Of a stretch of DNA of 64,000 nt, positions 9,380 to 17,411 are shown one piece after another. A program made the translations under genes and the position numbers. Within the stretch, counting starts at the first letter, position 1; every line of letters begins with the position of its first letter. Origin of the DNA: CAYRUZ01 sp964427895 (GTDB taxonomy: Bacteria > Patescibacteriota > Gracilibacteria > Peribacterales > Peribacteraceae); the NCBI GenBank assembly GCA_964427895.1, contig CAYRUZ010000004.1:1-64000 (forward strand), written 5' to 3'. The notes under the pieces are model-generated. The model saw only the letters and a list, made by a program, of their open reading frames with translations, was not told the origin of the DNA and did not search any database.

Positions 9380-9646
9380 ATGCTGCGATACGTTCTCTCG
9401 ATCGGCGGCATAGTGGCCTCGTTTTTCTTGATCAAAAACCGCGAGTTCATCGGGGACATGATCGGGAATCGCGGCCTTATCAAGAAACTCGGCGGCAATT
9501 ACTACGTGGTCGTGTACATCGCCATCTTCCTGTTCTTCTGGTGCATCGCCGAACTCACGAATACGACGACGATCCTGTTCCGTCCGCTCGAAGCCATCAT
9601 GCCGGGATTGGACCAGGCCAATTTCCGCAGTCCGGACGCATTCTGA
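9380..9646 (+). CDS. small membrane protein, paralogue 1
   Basis: 88 residues, not recognised. Two hydrophobic helices: LRYVLSIGGIVASFFLI (2-18) and a second about 41-58, separated by the loop KNREFIGDMIG, with a C-terminal tail ending in DAF. The next gene encodes a close copy (identical YVLSIGG, KNREFIGDM, FxFWCIA and DAF elements), and the two overlap by a single base (TGATG at 9644-9648), so they are translationally coupled. The lipid-facing FWC cysteine is conserved in both copies. A hetero-oligomer in the membrane is a reasonable inference. Confidence 0.72.
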   Translation: MLRYVLSIGGIVASFFLIKNREFIGDMIGNRGLIKKLGGNYYVVVYIAIFLFFWCIAELTNTTTILFRPLEAIMPGLDQANFRSPDAF

Positions 9647-9906
9647 TGTGGCGCTACGTTCTCTCGATCGGCGGCATGGTGGCATCGTTCTACATGATCA
9701 AAAACCGCGAGTTCATCGGAGACATGTTCGGCGATCCGCAGTGGGCGAAACGCTTCGGCGGGATCTACGTCTTGGTGGTCGTGCTGGCGGTCTTCATCCT
9801 GTTCTGGTGCATCGCAGCCCTTACCGGAACGACGCACATCCTCTTTAAACCGCTTCAAATCCTCATTCCGGGCCTCCAAGAGAAAGTGGACCCGGACGCC
9901 TTCTAG
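9646..9906 (+). CDS. small membrane protein, paralogue 2
   Basis: 86 residues; tandem duplicate of the preceding gene, with start ATG (9646-9648) overlapping its TGA stop. Same plan: helix YVLSIGGMVASFYMI, loop KNREFIGDMFG, second helix LVVVLAVFILFWCIAAL, and tail PGLQEKVDPDAF. The loop region after the shared motif differs most (DPQWAKRFGG against NRGLIKKLGG). No known family recognised. The gene is followed by a partial tRNA-Ala copy and tRNA-Ala. Confidence 0.72.
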   Translation: MWRYVLSIGGMVASFYMIKNREFIGDMFGDPQWAKRFGGIYVLVVVLAVFILFWCIAALTGTTHILFKPLQILIPGLQEKVDPDAF

Positions 9907-9941
9907 TCGTGGGGGCGTTTCCTGTATGCTCTCGGTCACCT

Positions 9942-9959
9942 GGGGCTGTAGCTCAATGG
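9942..9959 (+). repeat. partial copy of tRNA-Ala 5' end
   Basis: Eighteen bases, GGGGCTGTAGCTCAATGG, are identical to the first 18 nt of the intact tRNA-Ala gene 97 bp downstream. The rest of the tRNA is absent; instead a CGCGGC/GCCGCG stem-loop follows (about 9960-9982). A TATGCT box at 9925-9930 could transcribe it. It may be a truncated duplicate or an integration/deletion scar. Confidence 0.75.
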
Positions 9960-10038
9960 CCGCGGCGAAGCTTGCGAGCCGCGCAGAGAAAAAACGGCGC
10001 TCGGTCCTCATGGTATATTCTCATCACTGTTTGATTCT

Positions 10039-10110
10039 GGGGCTGTAGCTCAATGGTAGAGCACCTGCTTTGCAAGCAGGGGGTTACGAGTTCGAGTCTC
10101 GTCAGCTCCA
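10039..10110 (+). tRNA. tRNA-Ala(UGC)
   Basis: A 72-nt cloverleaf. The acceptor stem GGGGCTG pairs with CAGCTCC including the G3:U70 wobble that is the alanine identity element. The anticodon stem CCTGC/GCAGG encloses TTTGCAA, anticodon TGC. The T arm has TTCGAGTC. The discriminator is A and CCA is encoded (10111-10113). A TATATT box at 10014-10019 is a plausible -10. Confidence 0.97.
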
Positions 10111-10162
10111 CCAGAAACATCCGCACTTGAATGGAGCATCGAGCGGCGCATACTGGCGACAT

Positions 10163-11143
10163 ATGGTCGCTGGATGGCTTGAACGCAGGGTTCCCGTACT
10201 TGCCGCGTTCCTTCTTGGAATGATCGGCCTGCTCTGCGTCCAATGGTTGATTCATAGAGCGGTGATATGTCCGCAGAAGTACGATCTTCTGACCGCCCAG
10301 TCCCAGTGTGCAGACCACGACGTTTCCGGGGGTGCGGAAGCATACGAACAGCTACGGCAGTCCCTCATTTCCCATGTCACCGCATGGGAAAAAGCCCACG
10401 GTAACGCGAAAATGTCGGTGTACTTCCGCAAGCTGAACAACGGGCCGCGCATAGGCGTGCAGGAAGACGAGTATTACAACGCCGCGAGCCTGCTCAAGCT
10501 GCCGATCATGATCGGCATCCTTAGCCGAGCGGAGGTACAACCATTGCTGCTCGACGAAGAACTGACGTTCACGGGAGATATGCAGGAGATCATGAACGTC
10601 AATTCCGAGGACGAGACGATCCAGCCAAATACACCCTACACGGTCCGCGAGCTGTTGCGCCGCATGATCGTCTTTTCCGACAACCGCTCGAAGGAGTTGT
10701 TGGTCTGGAAGCTCAATGAAACGCCACCGTCCATCAAATCGAATGTCTTCTTGGATCTCGGCATGATGGAAATGATGTCGGGCAAAGTCGATACGCTCTC
10801 CATGCAATCGTACGGCAACCTTTTCGCCATACTCTACAACACCGCGTATCTCTCGCCGGAGCTGTCCCAGCTGGCGCTGCAATTCCTCACCGAAGCGACC
10901 TTCAAGGACGGGATCGTCGCTGGGGTGCCTGAGCATGTGCGCGTCGCCCATAAATTCGGTTTCTATGCCCCCAATCCCGCACTGACCGAACTCCACGATT
11001 GCGGCATCGTGTACCACCCCGCGGGGCCGTACGTCCTGTGTGTCATGACGAAAGGCACGGACCGAGTCAGTGAAGCCGCAGGCATCGCGGACATCTCGAA
11101 GGCGGTGTACGACGGTGTGACCGATATCACCAAAAAGTACTGA
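10163..11143 (+). CDS. beta-lactamase-fold serine hydrolase, membrane-anchored
   Basis: 326 residues with an N-terminal hydrophobic segment (about 10-32) that could anchor or export it. The three class A/penicillin-binding fold motifs are present: SLLK (Ser109, Lys112), SDN (172-174) and a KTG-like KFG (264-266). I do not see the class A Glu166 loop clearly, so it may act on peptidoglycan peptides or another ester/amide rather than on beta-lactams. The ATG at 10163 is chosen because an upstream in-frame TTG lies inside the tRNA gene. It starts 50 bp after tRNA-Ala. Confidence 0.78.
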   Translation: MVAGWLERRVPVLAAFLLGMIGLLCVQWLIHRAVICPQKYDLLTAQSQCADHDVSGGAEAYEQLRQSLISHVTAWEKAHGNAKMSVYFRKLNNGPRIGVQEDEYYNAASLLKLPIMIGILSRAEVQPLLLDEELTFTGDMQEIMNVNSEDETIQPNTPYTVRELLRRMIVFSDNRSKELLVWKLNETPPSIKSNVFLDLGMMEMMSGKVDTLSMQSYGNLFAILYNTAYLSPELSQLALQFLTEATFKDGIVAGVPEHVRVAHKFGFYAPNPALTELHDCGIVYHPAGPYVLCVMTKGTDRVSEAAGIADISKAVYDGVTDITKKY

Positions 11144-11146
11144 TTC

Positions 11147-11776
11147 TCAGGCTGACATCGGCCCGACCGTTACCGGGAAAGCCTGTTCAATGACATGCTC
11201 CCCTTCCCCTTCAACGTAGGGAAAGCCCAGCGACAAGCGCACGATCGGATTGCCGCCTGTATCGACTGTACGTTGGATCTCTTTGCGGACGGTCAGTAAT
11301 GCGTCTTCAACCTTGGCACCGGACAGGTCGGGGATCATCTCCGCCATTGCCGGCTTCAGCCTGCCGAACCATAGCGCCGTGTTGATGTGATACCGGTGCG
11401 CCGCGACGTGGCGGATGAATGCGGGATCATTCAGCAGCAGATCCAGTCCCCGTGCAGCCACCTCGAAAGGCAGGCCGTGCTTGTTCTGCGGCGCATGCGG
11501 ATGGGGATCATCCACCAAATGCGCGAACACATCGGCCATGGATCCCGTGCCATGCCTGTTGGTCCCCTTGCACCACAAACCGACGGATTGCGTGAAATCA
11601 TAGCCTTCGATTTTACTCAATTGCAGGCGCTGCACGAGATACGTCTGGGCCGCGAGACGCTGAGCCAAACGCGAAGGCAATTGACTGAATGGCTGCTTGA
11701 AATTCGGCACTGATGCATGTTCCAAATCCCACTCATCGGTGCTGCTGTTAAACTCGCCGATCACATTCGTACTCAT
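11147..11776 (-). CDS. hypothetical protein
   Basis: 209 residues from the ATG at 11774-11776 (MSTNVIGEF); a TTG 13 codons upstream is possible. No family recognised. The sequence is soluble, has no signal peptide, and contains TQSVGLWCKGTNRHGTGS and many His residues in the middle (DDPHPHAPQNKHG, HVAAHRYH), plus a C-terminal beta-rich part with an acidic EGEGEH. The His clusters could bind metal, but no catalytic set is evident. It is convergent with the preceding hydrolase gene, 3 bp between stops. Confidence 0.6.
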   Translation of the reverse strand: MSTNVIGEFNSSTDEWDLEHASVPNFKQPFSQLPSRLAQRLAAQTYLVQRLQLSKIEGYDFTQSVGLWCKGTNRHGTGSMADVFAHLVDDPHPHAPQNKHGLPFEVAARGLDLLLNDPAFIRHVAAHRYHINTALWFGRLKPAMAEMIPDLSGAKVEDALLTVRKEIQRTVDTGGNPIVRLSLGFPYVEGEGEHVIEQAFPVTVGPMSA

Positions 11777-11978
11777 GGGGAGAGTCGAAAAGAAATCGCT
11801 GCGGAGACACCCCACGGTCTACTCTCTTTTCCCTGTGTCACAAGCGGATATACATGCGATGCCGACGAAATGTGTCGGTGCGAGAAAACGACGCCGAAAC
11901 TTTACAAAATCCTGAAAGTCCGTATTTTGCGCCCGCGTTGTTTCACCACTCGGTCCTTTCACCAAACGGAGGTCGGTC

Positions 11979-12347
11979 ATGCCGATCATTACGGTCCACG
12001 GTCTGCCGCAGGGCATTCAAGCGCTCCATACATTCCGCGAATCCCTGCAACGCGCCACTGCCAACATCCCCGAGCTGCGGCTCACGACCGATCAGGTCAC
12101 GGTCTTTTTCGCGGCGGATCTGCTGCTGCCGGCGCAGCACATGGAAGTCGTCACCCTCGTGACCGGCCTGCTCGATCGCCCGGAACGGACGCCGCAGGTA
12201 CGGCAAGCGCTGGCCGACGCGCTGCTCCACGAGACCCGCGTCTTCCTGAACGCCCAGTATCCCCCGGGCAGTTGCCGACTCATCGAAGCGCTCATCCTTC
12301 CGCCGTTCAGAGAAGAGTACGGCTTCGCCCGTGCCACGCCGAAATGA
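11979..12347 (+). CDS. tautomerase-superfamily-like protein
   Basis: 122 residues beginning MPIITVHGLP. The Pro right after Met followed by a hydrophobic strand is the hallmark of 4-oxalocrotonate/CHMI-type tautomerases, where the N-terminal Pro is the general base. Length is close to CHMI (about 125). The remaining sequence (a helix TFRESLQRAT, strand DQVTVFFAADLL, helix RPERTPQVRQALADALL) would fit one beta-alpha-beta repeat plus a second. No substrate can be named, and the similarity is weak beyond the N-terminus. It stands alone. Confidence 0.5.
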   Translation: MPIITVHGLPQGIQALHTFRESLQRATANIPELRLTTDQVTVFFAADLLLPAQHMEVVTLVTGLLDRPERTPQVRQALADALLHETRVFLNAQYPPGSCRLIEALILPPFREEYGFARATPK

Positions 12348-12415
12348 CCAAACAATGCAGGACCGTACCCGGCGAACCCGGGTGCGGTCCGACCGTTCAT
12401 GCACGCCAAAATTGG

Positions 12416-12487
12416 AGGTGCCGGCGGGATTCGCACCCGCGCATGAGGGTTTTGCAGACCCTTGCCTTACTACTTGGCTACGGCACC
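12416..12487 (-). tRNA. tRNA-Cys(GCA)
   Basis: Read on the minus strand: acceptor GGTGCCG (12487 to 12481) pairs with CGGCACC, the discriminator is U73 as expected for tRNA-Cys, and CCA is encoded (12413-12415). The anticodon stem AGGGT/ACCCT encloses CTGCAAA with anticodon GCA. The T arm contains GTGCGAATCCC. Confidence 0.96.
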
Positions 12488-12558
12488 CCGATGACCATAA
12501 ATGACCGACGTTTGGGCCTGCGCAGTGTACGCAGCTTGGCCCCGGGCTTCCACTGTTT

Positions 12559-13119
12559 TTAGTTCTCGACGTTGTGGAACGCGATGTTTTCGAGGATGAG
12601 AAGGACTTTATCCTCCAGCGTCTTGTCCACGGAGAGCGGCAATCCGGCGGTGAAGGCATATCCGTTACGGCCGCTCACGGCCGCCACCTGGTAATAGCGC
12701 TGTTTCGGCTGTTCGGCATTCGGCTGCGCGATGTACGTGTGGATCTGCACCGTTTCTCCCTCGATGCTCACGTCTTTGAGATCGACCTGCTGGTAGCCGT
12801 TGAGGGATTTCACCGCATCGATGCTCGCCTTGCTGTACGCCACGGAATCGATGTCTTTGCGCAGGACTTCGCGCATCACCACGACGGAGGGGAAGACCCC
12901 GGACGTGGCCTGATCCGCCTGGAACGCGGCAACCGCGGCATCGGGCATTCCACGCTCTTTCATGACGTCTTGATCCACCACGTGCCATCCTTGAGGCAAA
13001 CAGGTACCGATGGCCCCGTCCCAGTACCGTGAAACGCAGCTCGCCGAGCTGGATGAACTTCGGCTTCCGCAAGCGGAAAGAACGAGAGGAAGAGCCAAGA
13101 GGAGGAGAGTGCGTCGCAT
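12559..13119 (-). CDS. lipoprotein, unknown function
   Basis: 186 residues. Signal peptide MRRTLLLLALPLVLSAC with the lipobox Cys at residue 17, then a Ser-rich linker (GSRSSSSSA). The folded part is similar in plan to secreted PsbP/DUF1795-like single domains (YWDGAIGTCLPQGWHVV opening, mixed strands after), but the match is loose. Two Cys in the mature N-terminus could form a disulfide. A TATGAT box (13128-13133, minus) ends 8 nt before the ATG, so it is probably leaderless. It is divergent from the large surface-protein gene at 13239. Confidence 0.7.
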   Translation of the reverse strand: MRRTLLLLALPLVLSACGSRSSSSSASCVSRYWDGAIGTCLPQGWHVVDQDVMKERGMPDAAVAAFQADQATSGVFPSVVVMREVLRKDIDSVAYSKASIDAVKSLNGYQQVDLKDVSIEGETVQIHTYIAQPNAEQPKQRYYQVAAVSGRNGYAFTAGLPLSVDKTLEDKVLLILENIAFHNVEN

Positions 13120-13199
13120 CGACCGGAATCATACAGATTCTTGACGGGAGTTCGATGTAGACAAAGAGTAAAAATGATGCGTCGCTGTAGATAGGAGCG

Positions 13200-13228
13200 T
13201 TGAGCACAAGCCAAAAACATGCTACAAT
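13200..13228 (+). promoter_or_regulatory. promoter of the Ig/FN3 surface-protein gene
   Basis: TTGAGC (13200-13205), a 17-bp spacer and TACAAT (13223-13228). The ATG follows at 13239, only 10 nt after the -10 box, so the predicted 5' leader is about 3 nt. Confidence 0.75.
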
Positions 13229-13238
13229 AGAGGGATTT

Positions 13239-15653
13239 ATGCGTCTCAAAAGACTGTTGAGTTCCACCCTGGCGTTCGGACTGCTGCTCACCCCTCTCTC
13301 GACAGTGGGGCGTGAAATCGCGGTGTTGCAGGACACGGTGGCAGGCGTGGGAACGCAGGTGCAGGTGACCAAACTGGGAGCCAACGAACGCCTCGATGTT
13401 CTCGTCATGCCGCCAGTGGGAGATGAGATCGTCATCCCCGTGCAAGCCAATGCCAACGGCGAAGCGATCGCGGACATACGCGGCACGGAGACGCAGCGTG
13501 CCGGCATTTACACGGTATCGCTCGGCCGCGACGGCGCGCGCACCGACGACCGCTCGACGTTCGAAGTGTTCGCCGACTCGCTCGACCTGCGCGAGTCCCG
13601 CCTGGACGCGAGCACGGAGAGCATCGACCCCGACGGCCGCGACGTAGCGACGGTGACGGTCACGGCGCTCGACCGCTACGGCAACCCGATTTCCGGACAA
13701 CCCTTCACGCTGGTCTCCAGCCGCAACGACGACCGCATCGACGCGATCGAACAGCAGACGGACCAGCGCGGTGAACAGCGCTTCGAGGTATCGACGGAGC
13801 AGGCCGGCACTGTGGCTTTGCGCGCCATCGACCTGATCAGCGGCGATGCGCTCGACGCAGAAGTCCAAATCGACGCGGGCCGCGCCATGGGCGGCGACCG
13901 CTACAACGCGACCTACAACGACGACATCTACGACAGCCTGCGCGCGCAGGTCGCACAGTCGCGCTCGTCAATCATCGACCACTTCGAAATCGATGCGCCG
14001 TCGCAGATGAAAGCGGGCGTCGAAGCGCAGGAAGTGACCATCCGCGCGGTCGACCGCAACGGCGGAACGGTGGAAGCGTACCTGGGTACGGTCAAAATGA
14101 GCTCCCCCACCGACTCCCTGGCCGTGCTGCCGGGTCTCGGCAGTTACCGTTTCGAGGGACGCGACCTCGGCAAGCGCACGTTCTCCCTGGCCCTCAAGTT
14201 CTCCACTGCGGGCAATCAGATTTTCCGCGTCGAAGACTCGGCCGATCCCAGCATCTTCGGGCAAAAGGTGATCAGCGTGACAGGCGCGACCGACAACAGC
14301 CCGGGCAACGGCATCGTCATCACGTCACATAAGGACGGCGACACCGTGAATACGGACACGATCCAATTGGAAGGAAAAGGCCCGGCGTTCGCCAACCTTC
14401 TCGTAATGGGAGGCCTCGACGACGTGCGGGGCGACACGGACCGCAACGGTCTCTTCAGTATCCGCGTTCCGCTCAACCCCCAACAGAAGGAATTCACCAT
14501 CCGCGTGCGCGACGACGCGGGGCGCAACGACTCGGGCCCTCTCCGCCTCATCCTTGATAATGTCCCGCCGACGATCGGCACGGTCACCTTCGATCCCGCC
14601 ATGCCGCAGGAAGGCTCCCAGGTGAAGGTGACGGCCGAGGCCGAAGCGAAACTCAAGAGCTTCACGATGGAGATCACCAATCCGAAGAACAACGCCAAGC
14701 AGACCGTCACGCTCGTCGAAACCGCCACGAGCGGCTCGGGCGGCATCTACACCGCGAACTTCACCGCTCCGGAGAACGGCAACTACCAGCCGAAGCTGAC
14801 GGCCATCGACGCAGCCGATAACAGCAGCCAGCTGCTCGCGCAGCTCATCGTCGGCAACGACAACCTGCCCAAGGTACAGAACCTCGTCGCGCAGGGAAAG
14901 AAGCTCGCCGTCGGCCTCACATGGGACGCGTTGAAGGAAGACGTCGACGGCTACCGCATCTACGTCGGTGAATCCGCCAACGATTTCCCCTTCGTCCTCG
15001 AGACCGGCAAACCCACGACCAAGGCAACGGTGACGGGACTTGTGCCGGGAAAGGATTATTACTTCGCGGTCACGGCCCTGAAGGGCGACCTCGAGAGCAT
15101 CGAGAAGAGCAACGTCGCCAAGGCGCAGGCCATCGGCCTCGTGCTGACGGTCAAACCGGGAGACGGACAGCTCGATCTCGTCTGGAATCCCCTGCCGAAG
15201 GAAGTCCCCGTCTCGAATTACACGGTCGAGTACGGCGTGAAGGAGGGAAACTACCAGATCAAGAAGACGACCACGGAGACCGCGGACAGTCTGCGCGACC
15301 TGGTGAACGGAGTGACGTACTTCGTTCGCGTCACGCCCAACACCGGCAGCGGCGACGCCATCAAGGACCTGGCGGTGACCGGCAAGGGCACCCCGCAAGG
15401 CGGCCTGCACCCGTCGGCCGGCGATCCGATCCCCTACAAGCCGAACCCCATCATCCGCAACGACACCCCGACCTACACTCCGCCGGTCTATCAGCAGCCC
15501 GAACAGTTGTCCGAAAACGGCCTGCCGGAGATGGTGCTGTGGATCGGTGGTGGAGCCGCGTTGCTCTTCGTCGCCTTCCAGTGGCAGCTGCGCCGGTCAC
15601 AGCGTGTGACCGATGCATTCCTCCGCGAGATGCAATCGCGCTATTATCGCTGA
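13239..15653 (+). CDS. secreted/surface protein with Ig-like and FN3 domains
   Basis: 804 residues. Signal peptide about 1-25 (MRLKRLLSSTLAFGLLLTPL). Tandem beta modules follow: an invasin-type Ig (Big_1) domain around 120-220 (VATVTVTALDRYGNPISGQPF), another around 245-345, a bacterial Ig-like domain around 350-450 (ITSHKDGDTVNTDTIQLEG), a further Ig at 450-545, and two FN3 domains (about 550-640 and 640-735, GLTWDALKEDVDGYRIYVG, VTGLVPGKDYYFAVTALK). A Pro-rich linker leads to one membrane helix (about 765-784) and a short basic cytoplasmic tail. It is therefore a type I surface stalk with its C-terminus inside. The start is fixed by the signal peptide and promoter spacing. Confidence 0.85.
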   Translation: MRLKRLLSSTLAFGLLLTPLSTVGREIAVLQDTVAGVGTQVQVTKLGANERLDVLVMPPVGDEIVIPVQANANGEAIADIRGTETQRAGIYTVSLGRDGARTDDRSTFEVFADSLDLRESRLDASTESIDPDGRDVATVTVTALDRYGNPISGQPFTLVSSRNDDRIDAIEQQTDQRGEQRFEVSTEQAGTVALRAIDLISGDALDAEVQIDAGRAMGGDRYNATYNDDIYDSLRAQVAQSRSSIIDHFEIDAPSQMKAGVEAQEVTIRAVDRNGGTVEAYLGTVKMSSPTDSLAVLPGLGSYRFEGRDLGKRTFSLALKFSTAGNQIFRVEDSADPSIFGQKVISVTGATDNSPGNGIVITSHKDGDTVNTDTIQLEGKGPAFANLLVMGGLDDVRGDTDRNGLFSIRVPLNPQQKEFTIRVRDDAGRNDSGPLRLILDNVPPTIGTVTFDPAMPQEGSQVKVTAEAEAKLKSFTMEITNPKNNAKQTVTLVETATSGSGGIYTANFTAPENGNYQPKLTAIDAADNSSQLLAQLIVGNDNLPKVQNLVAQGKKLAVGLTWDALKEDVDGYRIYVGESANDFPFVLETGKPTTKATVTGLVPGKDYYFAVTALKGDLESIEKSNVAKAQAIGLVLTVKPGDGQLDLVWNPLPKEVPVSNYTVEYGVKEGNYQIKKTTTETADSLRDLVNGVTYFVRVTPNTGSGDAIKDLAVTGKGTPQGGLHPSAGDPIPYKPNPIIRNDTPTYTPPVYQQPEQLSENGLPEMVLWIGGGAALLFVAFQWQLRRSQRVTDAFLREMQSRYYR

Positions 15654-15667
15654 GGTTCCCCCCTCGC

Positions 15668-16663
15668 ATGCCCTCCCCACGCACCCTTTCCATCGGCGGG
15701 GCGACGTTCGACCTCTTCGTCTCGATCGACCCCAGGGTGATCAAGGAATCTGAAGGGAAGGAAGCCGTGGTCCTCCCTCTCGGGGACAAAATCCGCGTGC
15801 GCGCGGTCACCGGGCAATGCGGCGGAGGCGCCAGCAACACGAGCGTCGCCCTCGCCCGTCTGGGCTGCAATGCCAACTTCTGCGGCGTGGTGGGAGATGA
15901 CCAATGGGGCACGGCACTGCTGGAGAATCTCAAGAAGGAGAAGGTCGACACCTCGTCGGCGACCGTCATCGAGGACGAAACCTCCAGCTTCTCCCTGGTG
16001 CTCAATTCACCCAGCGGGGAACGCGTGATCCTGTATGAGCCGGGTACCAACTCGCACCTGCACGACGTGACCTTCGACAAGCATAACGCGTCGTCGATGG
16101 ATTGGATCTACTTGAACCACATCCAACCCGACAGCTGCTCGATCCAGGACGACATGGTCGACATCTTCCGCTCGTTCCCGGAGGCCAAGATGGCCTGGAA
16201 TCCCGGGGGCTGCCAGATCGACGAAGGCATCCAGTCGAAGATCATCCGCGAGATGCTTCAACACACGACCCTCCTGCTTCTGAACAAAGAGGAGGCGCTG
16301 AAATTCGCCAACACCAAGACCGTCGCGCAGGCCCTCCATCTGCTGCGCGACGCCGGAGCGAAGATCGTCTGCATCACCGACGGCAAGCACGGGGTGAAAG
16401 CCTGCGACGCGACCACAAAGTACGAGTGCCCCACGCAACCGACTGCGGTCGTGGATACCACGGGTGCGGGCGACGCCTTCGGGGCGGGCATGACGTGGGC
16501 CCTGGCAACCGGCCTGGACTTGCCAACTGCCCTGCGTGCGGGTACGATAAACGCGAAGAGTGTCGTCGGCGTCGTTGGCGCCCAACCCGGCCTCCTCACA
16601 GACACCGAGATGCGAAGCGAGTTGAAGAGTACAACCCTTGAGGTTGCATCGTCGCCCTTCTGA
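15668..16663 (+). CDS. PfkB-family carbohydrate kinase
   Basis: 331 residues of the ribokinase/PfkB fold: N-terminal SIGGATFDLFV, the GGGASNTSVALARLG substrate/lid signature, and the C-terminal DTTGAGDAFGAG (about 262-273) with the catalytic Asp in GAGD. It phosphorylates a sugar or nucleoside; the substrate (ribose, fructose, adenosine or other) cannot be decided from motifs. The chosen ATG gives the standard short N-terminus. It follows the surface-protein stop by 14 nt and precedes a hypothetical gene by 37 nt, so an operon is likely. Confidence 0.88.
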   Translation: MPSPRTLSIGGATFDLFVSIDPRVIKESEGKEAVVLPLGDKIRVRAVTGQCGGGASNTSVALARLGCNANFCGVVGDDQWGTALLENLKKEKVDTSSATVIEDETSSFSLVLNSPSGERVILYEPGTNSHLHDVTFDKHNASSMDWIYLNHIQPDSCSIQDDMVDIFRSFPEAKMAWNPGGCQIDEGIQSKIIREMLQHTTLLLLNKEEALKFANTKTVAQALHLLRDAGAKIVCITDGKHGVKACDATTKYECPTQPTAVVDTTGAGDAFGAGMTWALATGLDLPTALRAGTINAKSVVGVVGAQPGLLTDTEMRSELKSTTLEVASSPF

Positions 16664-16700
16664 TCGTCTCGGGTCACACCCATCCCCTTCCCTCAGTCCC

Positions 16701-17366
16701 ATGTCCGACGATCAGATCGTGCACGCGCAAGAGCTCATCGAGAGCGCCATGTCTTCGCTGAAGACGGCCTCCGCGCTCCTCCGCGATCTTTCCGGCATCG
16801 CGGACCCCACGCGTGAGCGCCACATGATGCGCGCGAGCCGCATGCCGACGACGGGGCCCGTCAGCGGGCGCGTCGTAGAGGGAATCTTCGACGGACAGAA
16901 CATGATGGACGGCGCGGGACAGAGTTATCCGGTTCCGGCCAACTACGCGAGCAAGAGCAAATTGGTGGAAGGTGACGGCATGAAGCTGACCATCACGGAA
17001 GAGGGCAAATTCATCTACAAGCAGATCGCCCCGATCGACCGCCGCACGACCAAAGGCGTCCTCATCCAGGAGGACGGTCAGTACAAGGTTCTCGCCGAAG
17101 GAAAGAGCTTCCGCGTCCTTCTCGCGTCGGTCACATTCTACCGTGCAGAAGTCGGCGATCAGGTGACGATCCTGCTCCCGAACGAAGGCGAGGCGCACTG
17201 GGGTGCCGTCGAGGCGGTGATCCCGAAGCACCTGGCCGAGTCGGCCGCCGCACAGATGGTGGCGAACGCCGAGAGCGAGGCGGACGGCGAACTCTCCCCC
17301 GTCGTCGACGAGGCGAAGGAGGAAGCCCCCAAGAAGCGCCGCAAGAAGGCGACCGACGAGGAGTAA
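16701..17366 (+). CDS. conserved-looking hypothetical protein
   Basis: 221 residues, soluble, unrecognised. Helical start (DDQIVHAQELIESAMSSLKTASALLRDL), then a beta-rich centre (GRVVEGIFDGQNMMDGAGQSYPVPANYASKSKL split by turns) that reads like a small OB or barrel domain, and an acidic-then-basic tail ending EEAPKKRRKKATDEE that resembles nucleic-acid-binding or ribosome-associated tails. The ATG is preceded by a pyrimidine-rich tract (CCTTCCCTCAGTCCC) and no Shine-Dalgarno. It lies between the PfkB kinase and TPR genes on the same strand. Confidence 0.65.
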   Translation: MSDDQIVHAQELIESAMSSLKTASALLRDLSGIADPTRERHMMRASRMPTTGPVSGRVVEGIFDGQNMMDGAGQSYPVPANYASKSKLVEGDGMKLTITEEGKFIYKQIAPIDRRTTKGVLIQEDGQYKVLAEGKSFRVLLASVTFYRAEVGDQVTILLPNEGEAHWGAVEAVIPKHLAESAAAQMVANAESEADGELSPVVDEAKEEAPKKRRKKATDEE

Positions 17367-17411
17367 TCCCGCCAGAAAAGACGTGCCATCGGTGCCGCGG
17401 TCTGTGGTATT

